A stretch of 64,000 bases of DNA from Mangrovimicrobium sp033283265 (GCA_033283265.1 JAWMQN010000002.1:496001-560000); one strand, 5' to 3'. Counted from the first letter of the stretch, positions 1 through 8,879 are shown. The notes: generated from the sequence alone by a model not told the origin. Translations and numbers: made by a program.

Positions 1-1
1 T

Positions 2-418
2 GGCCTGCTGGTCGCCATGGTTGGCTACCACATGCTGCAGGGCGGGGAAAATTCGACCGTACAGCATCCCAGCGAGGAGGATGCACAGCAAAGTCGCAGG
101 GCGCAGATGGATATCGCCATTTCACCGCTCGCACTGCCGATCCTCGCCGGTCCCGGCACCATCGCCACCGTGATGAACTTCGCCACCGGCGGCCTGGCGA
201 ATCTCGCGCTCACCCTGTCTACTTTCTTTCTCCTGTGCGTCATCACCCTGCTTTTCTTTGTCGGCGGCCAGGGCCTGGTCAATTACCTGGGGCAGAACGG
301 CATCAAGGTGGTGACCCGCCTGATGGGCCTGATCCTGGCGGTGATTGGCGTACAGATGTTGCTGGGGGGAATCGCTGGCGCCATCACCCAGTACCTGCAA
401 AGCAATCACCTGCTCTGA
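2..418 (+). CDS. MarC family integral membrane protein (5' truncated by window)
   Basis: The reading frame is open from base 2, so the start lies before the window; 138 residues remain of a family usually a little over 200 long. The visible part begins inside a helix with GLLVAMVGYHMLQG, has a short charged cytoplasmic stretch, then PLALPILAGPGTIATVM, which is the second conserved MarC core motif, and two further hydrophobic helices. MarC proteins are six-helix inner membrane proteins of unclear function; the old link to multiple antibiotic resistance was not upheld. The stop TGA is followed after one base by the ATG of the next gene, so the two may be cotranscribed. Confidence 0.85.
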   Translation, partial: GLLVAMVGYHMLQGGENSTVQHPSEEDAQQSRRAQMDIAISPLALPILAGPGTIATVMNFATGGLANLALTLSTFFLLCVITLLFFVGGQGLVNYLGQNGIKVVTRLMGLILAVIGVQMLLGGIAGAITQYLQSNHLL

Positions 419-419
419 C

Positions 420-3209
420 ATGCGGCACATTTTCCTTGTCATTCTCGCCCTCACCTTCTCTACGGCCGGTATAGCCGAGGACCTGCTGCCGGAGAGCGGC
501 GCCTGCCGCGAGTCGCGCAAGACCTACGAGGCCCTGCGCCAGGAACTCAAGGGCTTCAGCCAGCGGACTACCCAGATCGAGGCCCTGCTGGAGGGCTCCG
601 CGCCCCCCGCTGTCACCACCGACGACCTCAAGCGCCTGCTGGGCGGTGACGACGGTGAGACCCAGCCCACCGAGTGGCCACAGAGTGTGCGCTGCGAAAG
701 CGTCCAGGATAATTACCGCAAGGCCCGCGAGGCGCTGGTGTGGCAGAAGTCGCAACTGGCGCGCCTGCGCAACACCTACTGGACCAGCCTGCCCTCGCCA
801 GCCCACGAGGCGATGGTCAACATCTGGCAGTCGCGGGCACGGCTTATTCGCAGCGCCCAGAACCTCGCCGAGGCGGGCATCAACGCGAGCGCAAAGGAGC
901 TCGCGCCCATCGCCGCACTCGACAGCCGCTTACAACAGCTGCGCATCGCCTTCCTGCAACTCCTTCCCAACCTCGGCCCGGACATGTCCTCGCGGGAAGT
1001 GGGCAAGTGGCTGCAGCAGTGGCGCAACTCGCTCGACCTCGCCGGGCACGATTTCTCCGTGCCGGAGGCCCTGCTCGATGCCCTTGGCGACACGTCCAGC
1101 GTGACCGCAGTCGAGGCCCACTACCGGATGGCGGAACACGACGCCCTGGTGCTGGCCAGGGCCTTCAACAGTGTGCGCGGCTGGCTCTGGCAGCGGCAGC
1201 GCGCCGCCTTCGAGCGCGCCCTGGGGAGCAGCGAGGACGAGAGCCTGCTGCTGTACGATGAATCGCGGGCGCTGGTCGATGTCCTGCGCTGGACAGCCCA
1301 CGATGCACTGGGGGGCAGCGACAACACTGGCGGCACCGTGCTGCGGCAGTTTTTCGTCGGTGTCGAATACCTGGTCGGCCTGGCCGGCTTCGCCCTGCTG
1401 GCGCTGCTGGCCCGCGCGACCCGCAAACCCGCGGCGTCACTGCAGGCGCGTTTTGCGCGCAATTACCAGGGCAATCGCAGCAAGGCGCAACTGGTTCGCT
1501 TCACCGCCGGCCTGCCGGTGATCCTGCCCTGGGTTGTCGGCTGGTTCGGCCTGGCACTGCTGGAACACCTGCTGCGCAGCAACCACCTGTCGCTGCTCCT
1601 GCCCCTGGTGCCATTCGCGCGGCTCTACGTGGTCTACGGTGTCCTGTGCATTACCGGCGAGTGGTTCCTGCTGCGTATCGCCGCCCTGGCCGGCAGCTAC
1701 CTGAGCGACCAGCAGGCGGAGGCAATGAGCCGCCGTGCGAAGCGCTTTGCGCGCATTGTCATCCTGCCCTGGCTGTTGATGGACCTGGTGGGGCTCAGCC
1801 TGGGACCCTCGCTGTCGCTGCTGATACTCGACTGGCTGACCCTGGTCGCGGTCCTCATCGCCCTCGGACTGTTGCTCAAACCCTGGCGCAACGAGTTCAT
1901 CAAGGCGCTGCAGTCATTCCTGCCGGAAACCGTCGACCGCTGGATCGAGCGGATTTTCCAGGGCTGGCGCTTCGTGCTCCTCGCGCCGCTCGCGGCGCCC
2001 TTCATGCTCATCGCCCTGGCGCTGTTTTTCCTGCACAAGGGCCTGGTGGACTTCGACTGGTACCGCAAACTCATGGCCCGCAGTTTCAAGCTGCGCTCCG
2101 GCCAGGGAGAGGAGGAAAGCGGGCTGCAATCCGACGAGCAGGCGCTCGCCGACTACCAGCGCTGGTTCGAGGCTACCGCCAGCGACGGCAAGGAATTCCC
2201 CTTCATTTCGGTGGGCACGGCCGAGCGGATGCAAAAGGCCCTGCGCAGCTGGCTGGACGAGAAGTCCGAGGAAAACTCGATGCTGTTCAGCGGCGAGCGC
2301 GGCTCGGGAAAAACCACCCTGCTGCGCAAGACCCGCGACTGGCTTGCGAGCCAGGATGAATCCGTCGACTTCCCTTACCTGGAGGTACCGGCAAAGTGCT
2401 ATACACCGGCGGATATCGCCGCCCTGCTCGAGCCGGTGCTGGGTGCAAGCCTGGTGGACGGCCCCGCTGAACTGGTAAAAGGCGATGGCGAGCGGCGGCC
2501 AACCGTTCTCGTGCTGGACAACGCGCAGAACTTTTTCCTGCGCAAGGTCGGCGGTCTCGAGGGCTGGGAATACCTGCTCGGCCTGACCCGCGCCCGCCTC
2601 AGCAACCTCTACTGGATCGTGGTGATCAACAACCAGAGCTGGGCCTACCTGGGCAACGTATTCGGCCGCGAGTACCAGTTCAGCTCCCAGCTCTACACCC
2701 GCCGCTGGAGCCAGAACGACATTCGCGCACTGATCCTCTCGCGCAACCAGCTCAGCGGCTATCGCATCCATTACGACAGCATCCTGCTCTCTTCCCGCGG
2801 CCCCGAGGCGGGCAACATCCGCAATGCGGAGCAGCTCTATTTCAGCCTGCTCTGGGACGCCTGCTACGGCAATCCGCTGCTGGCGCTGCGGCTGTGGCTG
2901 AGCTCGGTGACGGTAAACGGGCAGCAGGTCACGGTGGGCCTGCCGGCGGAGGTTTCGGCGGCACAGCTCGAGCGGCTCAGCAAGGAAATGCATTTCGTCT
3001 ACGCCGCGCTGGTCCTGCATGAGAACATGACCAGCGAAGAACTGGTCGCCGCCACCGCGCTGCCGGAAAGCCGGGTCCGGGCGGCGCTCAAGACCGCTTT
3101 CAATATTGGCCTGGTACAGCGCTCAGCACATCGCCGCTACCGTATTGTTCCCCTCTGGTACCCTGTGGTGACGCGCCTGCTGGCGAGGAAGAACCTGCTG
3201 CATGAATGA
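420..3209 (+). CDS. Large membrane protein with periplasmic N-terminal region and C-terminal AAA-type ATPase
   Basis: I place the start at ATG 420, which gives a signal peptide (MRHIFLVILALTFSTAGIAE) and 929 residues. An in-frame ATG at 345 lies inside marC and would bury that signal. Residues about 20-310 are predicted periplasmic and rich in helical, coiled-coil-like sequence. About five to seven hydrophobic segments follow between residues 310 and 540. The soluble C-terminal part carries a Walker A GERGSGKTT at 625-633 (Lys631), a Walker B strand VLVLDN with Asp700, and a winged-helix-like end from about 855. It overlaps the MscS gene downstream by 8 bases. The N-terminal half recalls the sensor part of large MscK/MscM channels, but I know no named family that joins it to an ATPase. 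Function is inferred only from this context. Confidence 0.8.
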   Translation: MRHIFLVILALTFSTAGIAEDLLPESGACRESRKTYEALRQELKGFSQRTTQIEALLEGSAPPAVTTDDLKRLLGGDDGETQPTEWPQSVRCESVQDNYRKAREALVWQKSQLARLRNTYWTSLPSPAHEAMVNIWQSRARLIRSAQNLAEAGINASAKELAPIAALDSRLQQLRIAFLQLLPNLGPDMSSREVGKWLQQWRNSLDLAGHDFSVPEALLDALGDTSSVTAVEAHYRMAEHDALVLARAFNSVRGWLWQRQRAAFERALGSSEDESLLLYDESRALVDVLRWTAHDALGGSDNTGGTVLRQFFVGVEYLVGLAGFALLALLARATRKPAASLQARFARNYQGNRSKAQLVRFTAGLPVILPWVVGWFGLALLEHLLRSNHLSLLLPLVPFARLYVVYGVLCITGEWFLLRIAALAGSYLSDQQAEAMSRRAKRFARIVILPWLLMDLVGLSLGPSLSLLILDWLTLVAVLIALGLLLKPWRNEFIKALQSFLPETVDRWIERIFQGWRFVLLAPLAAPFMLIALALFFLHKGLVDFDWYRKLMARSFKLRSGQGEEESGLQSDEQALADYQRWFEATASDGKEFPFISVGTAERMQKALRSWLDEKSEENSMLFSGERGSGKTTLLRKTRDWLASQDESVDFPYLEVPAKCYTPADIAALLEPVLGASLVDGPAELVKGDGERRPTVLVLDNAQNFFLRKVGGLEGWEYLLGLTRARLSNLYWIVVINNQSWAYLGNVFGREYQFSSQLYTRRWSQNDIRALILSRNQLSGYRIHYDSILLSSRGPEAGNIRNAEQLYFSLLWDACYGNPLLALRLWLSSVTVNGQQVTVGLPAEVSAAQLERLSKEMHFVYAALVLHENMTSEELVAATALPESRVRAALKTAFNIGLVQRSAHRRYRIVPLWYPVVTRLLARKNLLHE

Positions 3210-4017
3210 GAACGCCGACGACCTGATGGACCAGTTCGACGTCCTGGCGACGATGTTCGACGCCGGCACGCTGCTGCTCCTGCTGGGCGGGATCCTCGCC
3301 ATCTGGCTGGCCAACTGGCTGGTGCGCAAGACCTGCGAGAGCCTCACCGAGCGGATGCCCTCGCGGCGCTTCCTGCTGCTGCAACTCTCCACGCTCACCA
3401 GCTTCGTGCTCTATATCGGCGGTACCGCCTGGCTGATCGTCGGGATAGTGCAGCCGCCGCGGGAGTTCCTCATCGCGGTGGGCGGCTCGGCCGCGGTCGC
3501 CCTGGGTTTCGCCCTCAAGGACGTCGCCGCCTCGCTGGTCTCCGGCATCATGCTGCTCTTCGACCGCCCCTTCCAGGTCGGCGACAGGGTCACCTTCGAC
3601 GGCGTCTACGGCACGATTACAGCCATTACCCTGCGCTCGGTGCGATTGCAGACCCTGGATGACAATACGGTGACCATCCCCAACTCGCGCTTTATCACCG
3701 ACGTGGTCGCCTCGGGCAACATGGGCGCCATGGAGATGATGGTCACGGCGGACTTCCACCTCGCCCTCGACGCCGATGTCGACAGGGCGCGGGAGATCCT
3801 GCACCAGGTGATCGTCACCAGCCGTTTTGCCTACCTGAAGAAGGCGGTCAGTTTCTCCATCGAGGAGGTCGCCCTCGCCGAGCGCATCGCCATCCGCCTG
3901 CGGGCCAAGGCCTATGTCCTCGACGTGGATCACGAGAAGGATTTCAAGACCGATATCACCTGCCGCGCCTCGCGCCTTTTTCTCGAGGCGGGCATCGAGC
4001 GTCCCGCGCGCAATTGA
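3202..4017 (+). CDS. MscS family mechanosensitive ion channel
   Basis: This is a minimal 271-residue MscS-type protein. It has hydrophobic helices near residues 20-40 and 60-83, and the Gly/Ala-rich pore helix at 92-118 (GGSAAVALGFALKDVAASLVSG). That helix leads into the beta domain signature DRPFQVGDRV at 121-130 and later the conserved VTIPNS. The C-terminal alpha/beta vestibule domain is present and complete. Such channels are homoheptamers that open under membrane tension to release osmolytes. Its ATG overlaps the last 8 bases of the ATPase gene upstream, indicating translational coupling. It lacks the large periplasmic extension of MscK or MscM, which the upstream gene may supply in trans. 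Confidence 0.93.
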   Translation: MNENADDLMDQFDVLATMFDAGTLLLLLGGILAIWLANWLVRKTCESLTERMPSRRFLLLQLSTLTSFVLYIGGTAWLIVGIVQPPREFLIAVGGSAAVALGFALKDVAASLVSGIMLLFDRPFQVGDRVTFDGVYGTITAITLRSVRLQTLDDNTVTIPNSRFITDVVASGNMGAMEMMVTADFHLALDADVDRAREILHQVIVTSRFAYLKKAVSFSIEEVALAERIAIRLRAKAYVLDVDHEKDFKTDITCRASRLFLEAGIERPARN

Positions 4018-4071
4018 GTATTCGGCTCACCCGGCACGCGCTGTGCCCCACCCCTGCAGCGAATTATTTTC

Positions 4072-4077
4072 TATACT
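4072..4077 (+). promoter_or_regulatory. Candidate -10 element for cfa
   Basis: TATACT matches the sigma-70 -10 consensus at five of six bases and lies in an AT-rich patch unlike the GC-rich surroundings. No -35 match is seen 16-18 bases upstream. Initiation about 7 bases downstream would fall just before the GTG at 4087. Confidence 0.45.
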
Positions 4078-4140
4078 GACGTTAGCGTGACTGATTCCGG
4101 CCCACCCGGGCTAGCGGTGGGCGATTTCCGGAGGAGCCTC

Positions 4141-5337
4141 TTGCTGCAGGAAAAACACGACCCCGACGTCGCCGCATCGAGCGGCGCGCTCCACTCGCCG
4201 CCACCGGCGCCACCCCGGGCACTGGCGGAACTTGCCGCGCTTGCGGGTTTTCACTTCAACGGCACGCAGGCCTGGGACATCCAGGTACGCGACGCCCGCG
4301 CCTATGAACGGATTCTTGCCGGGGGGTCCCTCGGCCTCGGCGAATCCTTCGTCGACGGCCAGTGGGACAGCCAGCAGGTCGATGAACTGATTTGCCGTAT
4401 CCTGCGCGCCGACGTCGACCGCAAGCTGCATCACAGCCTGCGCCTGCGCCTGCTCGCCGCTGCGGCCACAGGCTACCTGCGCAACCTGGTGCGCAACCGC
4501 CAGACCCGGGCCCGGGCCCGGGAGGTCGGCGAGCGCCACTACGACATCGGCAACGACATCTACCGCGCCATGCTCGACCCGAGCATGTCCTACAGCTGCG
4601 GCTACTGGGAGACGGCAGGCGACCTCGACGCCGCGCAGCAGGCAAAGCTCGACCTGATCTGCCGCAAACTGCAACTGCGTGAGGGAGAGAGCCTGCTGGA
4701 TATCGGTTGCGGCTGGGGCGGCCTGGCGGAGTTCGCCGCGCGCAACTACGGTGCCCGGGTGACCGGAATTACCGTGTCCAGGGAACAGGCCGCGCTGGCC
4801 CGCGAGCGGCTCACCGGGCTGGACGCCCGGGTTGAACTGATGGACTACCGCGCCCTGCGCGGCCAGTTCGACAAGGTCGTGTCGGTGGGCATGTTCGAAC
4901 ATGTCGGGCCGAAGAACTACCGAACCTACTTCAGGAAGGTGCGGCGCCTGATGAACCCGCAGGGCATCTTCCTCCTGCACAGCATCGGCGAATTCAGCAC
5001 CACCACCCGCGACGACCCCTGGATCGACAAGTACATCTTCCCCAACGGCAAGCTGCCCTCCGCAACGAGGCTCAGCCGGGCCTTCGAGGGCCTGTTCACC
5101 CTGCAGGACTGGCACAACTTCGGACCCGATTACGACCGCACGCTGATGGCCTGGTGGGAGAACTTCGATCGCGCCTGGCCGGCCCTGCGGGGGCCACAGT
5201 ACGACGAGCACTTCTACCGCATGTGGAAGTACTACCTGCAGTGTTGCGCCGGTTTTTTCCGCTCCGGGCGCGGCCAGCTGTGGCAGCTGGTATTCACCGG
5301 CAGCGACCTGCGCGAGACCTACCGCTCGGCACGCTGA
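4141..5337 (+). CDS. cfa: Cyclopropane-fatty-acyl-phospholipid synthase
   Basis: The product transfers a methylene group from S-adenosylmethionine to the double bond of unsaturated phospholipid acyl chains at the inner membrane. The SAM-binding signature LDIGCGWGGLAE is clear, as are VGMFEHVG and the YIFPNGKLPS stretch typical of CFA synthases; the length fits (398 residues). I favour the TTG at 4141 because GGAGGAG (4130-4136) stands at ideal distance. A GTG at 4087 in the same frame would add 18 residues and lies just after a -10-like TATACT. The gene ends 6 bases before the convergent ppnN. Confidence 0.93.
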   Translation: MLQEKHDPDVAASSGALHSPPPAPPRALAELAALAGFHFNGTQAWDIQVRDARAYERILAGGSLGLGESFVDGQWDSQQVDELICRILRADVDRKLHHSLRLRLLAAAATGYLRNLVRNRQTRARAREVGERHYDIGNDIYRAMLDPSMSYSCGYWETAGDLDAAQQAKLDLICRKLQLREGESLLDIGCGWGGLAEFAARNYGARVTGITVSREQAALARERLTGLDARVELMDYRALRGQFDKVVSVGMFEHVGPKNYRTYFRKVRRLMNPQGIFLLHSIGEFSTTTRDDPWIDKYIFPNGKLPSATRLSRAFEGLFTLQDWHNFGPDYDRTLMAWWENFDRAWPALRGPQYDEHFYRMWKYYLQCCAGFFRSGRGQLWQLVFTGSDLRETYRSAR

Positions 5338-5343
5338 TTCCCC

Positions 5344-6711
5344 TCAACCCGCGAAACGGAAGCAGGGCACGTAGCTGGCGGGATCCAGTTTCATCCGCCC
5401 CTCGCTGACAAAACCGGCCAACAGCTCGCCCAGCAGGGCGATGAGTTCCGGGTCGCCATTGAGCAGGTAGGGCCCGTGGCGCTCGATCTGCTGTATCCCC
5501 TGCTCCTTGACGTTACCCGCCACCAGGCCGGAAAAGGCCCGGCGCAGGTCGGCGATCAACTCGTGGCGCGGACGGCCGTGCTCCAGGCGCAACGCCGCCA
5601 TGCGCTCGTGGCTGGGCTCGAAGGGACGCTGCAGTTCCTCCTCGATATGCAGGCCCCAGTTGAAGCCGAACGACTCGCTGTTGCGCACGCGGTAATCGCG
5701 GGCTTCACGCAGGCCGCGCTTCATGCGCCGGGCAACCGCCGCCGGGTCGCCACAGATGATTTCGTAGTGGGATGAGACCTCGTCGCCGAGGGCAAGACGC
5801 AGGAACCGGTCGATGCGCTGGAACCAGCCTTCGCTCTCCTTCGGCGCGGCGAAAATCACCGGCAGCGACATGCCGGCGTTGGCGGGGTGCATTTTCACCC
5901 CGAGCAGGTAGAGAATTTCCTCCGCCGTGCCGACGCCGCCGGGGAACACCACCACCCCATGCGCCAGGCGCACGAAGGCTTCGAGGCGCTTTTCTATGTC
6001 CGGCAGGATCACCAGTTCGTTGACCATCGCGTTGGGCGACTCGGCGACGATGATGCCCGGCTCCGACACCCCCACATAGCGCGCATCCTTGTTGCGCTGC
6101 TTGGCATGGCCGATCGCCGCGCCCTTCATCGGCCCCTTCATGGCACCGGGCCCACAGCCAGTGGCGATATCCATGCCCCGCAGGCCGAACTGGTAGCCGA
6201 CCTCCTTGCAGAAATCGTACTCCTCGCGGCCGATGGAGTGCCCGCCCCAGCAGACGACCAGGCGCGGCACGGTATCACTGCGCACGACAGCGGCATTGCG
6301 CAGGATGCGGAAGACCGCGTCGGTAATACCCTCGCCGCTCGCAAGATCGAACTGGCCCAGCTGGTTGAGCTTGTGATGGGTGAAGACGATATCGCGCAGG
6401 CCGGAGAAAAGGTGGGCGCTGATACCCTCGATCATTTGCCCGTCGACAAAGGCCTGTGCCGGGGCGTTGCTGAGTTCCAGTTTCAGGCCGCGCGGCTCCG
6501 GGACCACGCGAATCTCGAAGTTCTCATAGCTGGCCGCCACGGCCCGGGCGTCGTCGATGGATCCGCCGGTATTGAGCACGGCAAGCGCACAGCGCCGGTA
6601 GACGGCGTGCACGTCGCGGTTCGCCTGAACAAGGCTGGCCATCTCCCGCTGCGACAGTAAATCGAGACTGAGACGCGGGCGCACGGAGGCGAATGAAACA
6701 GTTTGAGCCAT
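5344..6711 (-). CDS. ppnN: Pyrimidine/purine nucleotide 5'-monophosphate nucleosidase PpnN (YgdH, LOG family)
   Basis: PpnN splits nucleoside 5'-monophosphates into base and ribose 5-phosphate and in E. coli is activated by ppGpp. The LOG/Rossmann core is seen in GCGPGAMKGPMKGA and in the motif PGGVGTAEEILYLLG, with the N-terminal region (LSQREMASL, SYENFEIRV) and C-terminal domain both present. With the ATG at 6711 the protein is 455 residues, close to E. coli PpnN at 454; an ATG at 6747 would add 12 residues without a better ribosome site. It is convergent with cfa. Confidence 0.93.
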   Translation of the reverse strand: MAQTVSFASVRPRLSLDLLSQREMASLVQANRDVHAVYRRCALAVLNTGGSIDDARAVAASYENFEIRVVPEPRGLKLELSNAPAQAFVDGQMIEGISAHLFSGLRDIVFTHHKLNQLGQFDLASGEGITDAVFRILRNAAVVRSDTVPRLVVCWGGHSIGREEYDFCKEVGYQFGLRGMDIATGCGPGAMKGPMKGAAIGHAKQRNKDARYVGVSEPGIIVAESPNAMVNELVILPDIEKRLEAFVRLAHGVVVFPGGVGTAEEILYLLGVKMHPANAGMSLPVIFAAPKESEGWFQRIDRFLRLALGDEVSSHYEIICGDPAAVARRMKRGLREARDYRVRNSESFGFNWGLHIEEELQRPFEPSHERMAALRLEHGRPRHELIADLRRAFSGLVAGNVKEQGIQQIERHGPYLLNGDPELIALLGELLAGFVSEGRMKLDPASYVPCFRFAG

Positions 6712-6855
6712 AGAGTTTGCTGACCTGGACAGAGAGGCTTTTATCATCGTCGATAACCCGGAATGCTACCACGTGCAGGGCGCTCGGAGATGCGTAATCG
6801 CCGCCGGATTAACGCCAGAACCGGTCTGTGCAAACCAACCCGCCGCGCGGCCCGG

Positions 6856-6886
6856 TTTGAAGTACCGCACCGCGTGCGGTAAGAAT
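6856..6886 (+). promoter_or_regulatory. Candidate promoter with palindromic operator before the symporter gene
   Basis: A perfect 8-base inverted repeat, TACCGCAC/GTGCGGTA with a CGC centre, occupies 6863-6881. It sits between a weak -35-like TTTGAA (6856-6861) and an AT-rich TAAGAAT (-10-like, 6880-6886). A palindrome between -35 and -10 is the usual place for a repressor operator. The protein that binds it is unknown and no regulator gene lies nearby. Confidence 0.45.
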
Positions 6887-6947
6887 AGGGGCGTGAAGCC
6901 GGGAAAAATCCGGACCGACCCGCTAACAAATCCACCGGGAGGACGCC

Positions 6948-8495
6948 GTGCCAACGCTGGTAACGTTGGATTATGCTGTTATTGGCGCTTACGCCTGCGT
7001 GGTTATCGCGCTGTGCGTGATGGTCACGAAGCGCTCGCCAAATACCGAGGAACTGTTCCTTGCCGGACGCAGCCTCGGTCCGGCGGCCATCGGCCTCTCC
7101 CTGTTTGCCTCCAATATTTCCTCCACGACACTGATCGGCTTGCCCGGCGCCGCCTGGGAGTTCGGTATCTCCGTCGCCAACTACGAGTGGATGGCTGCCC
7201 TGGTGCTGCTGTTCACCGCGGCCTTCATCGTGCCGGTGTTCATCGGCAGGCAAATCACCACCGTGCCGGAAATACTCGAGCAGCGCTTCAGCCCGGCCCT
7301 GCGCAAGTACCTGTCCGCGGTGTCGCTCTTTCTCAGCATCGTCCTCGACACCGCCGGCAGCCTGTACGCCGGCGCCCTGGTGCTGATGCTGTTCTTTCCG
7401 GAGCTCAGCCTGGCCCCGACCTGCGCCGCCATGGCGATCTTCGCCGGTCTCTACACCGCTGCAGGTGGGCTGCGCGCCGTCGTCTATACCGACGTCCTGC
7501 AGGCTCTGGTATTGCTCACCGGGTCGCTGGTACTGGCGGTACTGGTATTTGCCGAGTTCGACTTCCAGTGGTCTGCAGTCAGGGCCGCGGTGGGGCCGGA
7601 GCACCTCTCGCTGATACGCCCACTCGATGACCCCGCACTGCCCTGGCTGGGCACCCTGGTCGGTCTTCCTCTGCTGGGATTTTATTACTGGACGATGAAT
7701 CAGTACGTGGCCCAGCGGCTGCTCGGGGCGCGCGACGTCGATGCCGCGGCGCGCGGCGCAATGCTCGCCGCCGGGCTCAAGTTGCTACCGCTGTTCCTGA
7801 TGGTACTGCCGGGGGCTATGGCCGCCGCACTGCTGCCCGACCTGCAGCGGGCAGATACCGTCTACCCGCGGCTGATTGCCGAGTACGCCCCCGCCGGACT
7901 GGCCGGGCTGATGCTGGCCGGCTTGCTGGCGGCTATCATGTCGAGCGTGGACTCCACCCTGAACTCGGCCTCCACACTGCTGATGGTGGATTTCGTGCGA
8001 CCCAGGTTCCCCACCATCTCATCGCAGCAACTGGCGCTGTTCGGTCGCCTCAGCACCATCGTACTGATGTTCCTCGCGGCCCTTTGGGCACCTGCCATAG
8101 ACCGCTTCCCCGGGCTCTTTGCCTATCTCCAGCAAACCTTCTCCTATGTGGCGCCGCCGCTGGTAGCGGCATTTGCAGTGGGTTTCTGCAGCAGGAGAGT
8201 GGGTGCATCCGCCGCGCTTGCCGGCCTCATACTCGGCCACCTGACGTCCACAGCTGCGTTTCTGGCAGCACTGCAAGGCTGGCACTCCCTGCACTTCACC
8301 ATCGTCGCCGGGCTGCTGTTCGCAGTAACGGTGATTTATATCCTGGCAATACAGCTGTTCTTCCGCCTTGCACCGGCCAGCCCGGAGCAGCGGGCTGCCG
8401 TTCGCGCCAGCAATCCGGGACTCGGCCGGGGGCTGTACACCGGGATGATCGCGCTGTTCCTGCTGACCGCAACCCTGGTGGCAGTGTTCTGGTAG
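6948..8495 (+). CDS. Sodium:solute symporter (SSS family)
   Basis: The 515-residue protein has 13-14 hydrophobic helices and SSS hallmarks: EELFLAGRSLGP near the N-terminus, the GGLRAVVYTDVLQ signature, and AAIMSSVDSTLNSASTL in the sodium-site helix. It resembles the SGLT-like sugar and small-solute branch. The start is GTG 6948, four bases after GGGAGGA. Substrate is not shown by sequence. The gene stands immediately before the glucosylglycerol synthase and phosphorylase genes on the same strand, so glucosylglycerol or a related sugar or polyol is a reasonable guess. It is separated from them by a terminator-like hairpin and a 384-base gap. Confidence 0.88.
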   Translation: MPTLVTLDYAVIGAYACVVIALCVMVTKRSPNTEELFLAGRSLGPAAIGLSLFASNISSTTLIGLPGAAWEFGISVANYEWMAALVLLFTAAFIVPVFIGRQITTVPEILEQRFSPALRKYLSAVSLFLSIVLDTAGSLYAGALVLMLFFPELSLAPTCAAMAIFAGLYTAAGGLRAVVYTDVLQALVLLTGSLVLAVLVFAEFDFQWSAVRAAVGPEHLSLIRPLDDPALPWLGTLVGLPLLGFYYWTMNQYVAQRLLGARDVDAAARGAMLAAGLKLLPLFLMVLPGAMAAALLPDLQRADTVYPRLIAEYAPAGLAGLMLAGLLAAIMSSVDSTLNSASTLLMVDFVRPRFPTISSQQLALFGRLSTIVLMFLAALWAPAIDRFPGLFAYLQQTFSYVAPPLVAAFAVGFCSRRVGASAALAGLILGHLTSTAAFLAALQGWHSLHFTIVAGLLFAVTVIYILAIQLFFRLAPASPEQRAAVRASNPGLGRGLYTGMIALFLLTATLVAVFW

Positions 8496-8509
8496 CGGCG
8501 ACAGCAGAA

Positions 8510-8545
8510 AAAACAGGAAAAAACCCGGTGTTTTTCGCCTGTTTT
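8510..8545 (+). terminator. Terminator-like hairpin after the symporter gene
   Basis: AAAACAGG (8510-8517) pairs with CCTGTTTT (8538-8545), with an inner A-run facing a T-run (8531-8535) around a CCCGG loop. The T-rich 3' arm makes a plausible intrinsic terminator for the upstream transcript. Confidence 0.55.
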
Positions 8546-8782
8546 ATCGAAGGACTTTCATTGATCGCGGTAAAACCTCGTAATTCCAGCTATTTTCTGC
8601 TTTAATTCATCAAGCTGCTGACATTTTAAAAGTACGTTCCCGCAAGGTTCTTCAGCAGTTGCGAAAGAAGACTGCCACCAAGCACTTCGCCTTCGCCGCA
8701 AAAAAAATCACTTATTTCCGTCAAGGCTGTTTGCTGGCACGCGCAGTTCCGGGACCCGATGTTCGTCCCGGGACACCAACGA

Positions 8783-8799
8783 GTGAACCACTGGTTCAC
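8783..8799. promoter_or_regulatory. Perfect 17-base inverted repeat, candidate operator of the osmolyte genes
   Basis: GTGAACCA and TGGTTCAC flank a single central C, about 80 bases before the ATG of the synthase gene. The arm length and dyad symmetry fit a homodimeric helix-turn-helix repressor or activator. No cognate regulator gene is adjacent, so the assignment is inference from symmetry and position. Confidence 0.4.
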
Positions 8800-8879
8800 C
8801 GCACGCAGGCGCGCATGACAAGCTGGGTTTGTCAGGCCGCCGCGTTGCAACGCAACAGCAAAACTTGCGGGAGTAAGCA

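Larger units (their letters stand above)
8496..8879. other. 384-base intergenic region with terminator hairpin and three palindromes
   Basis: No gene is seen here. It holds a terminator-like hairpin at 8510-8545, then an AT-rich stretch to about 8720. Three inverted repeats follow: CCGGGAC/GTCCCGG (8749-8771), GTGAACCA/TGGTTCAC (8783-8799) and the perfect palindrome GCGTTGCAACGC (8842-8853). A GGGAG ribosome site precedes ATG 8880. I could not place a convincing -35/-10 pair. Confidence 0.6.
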
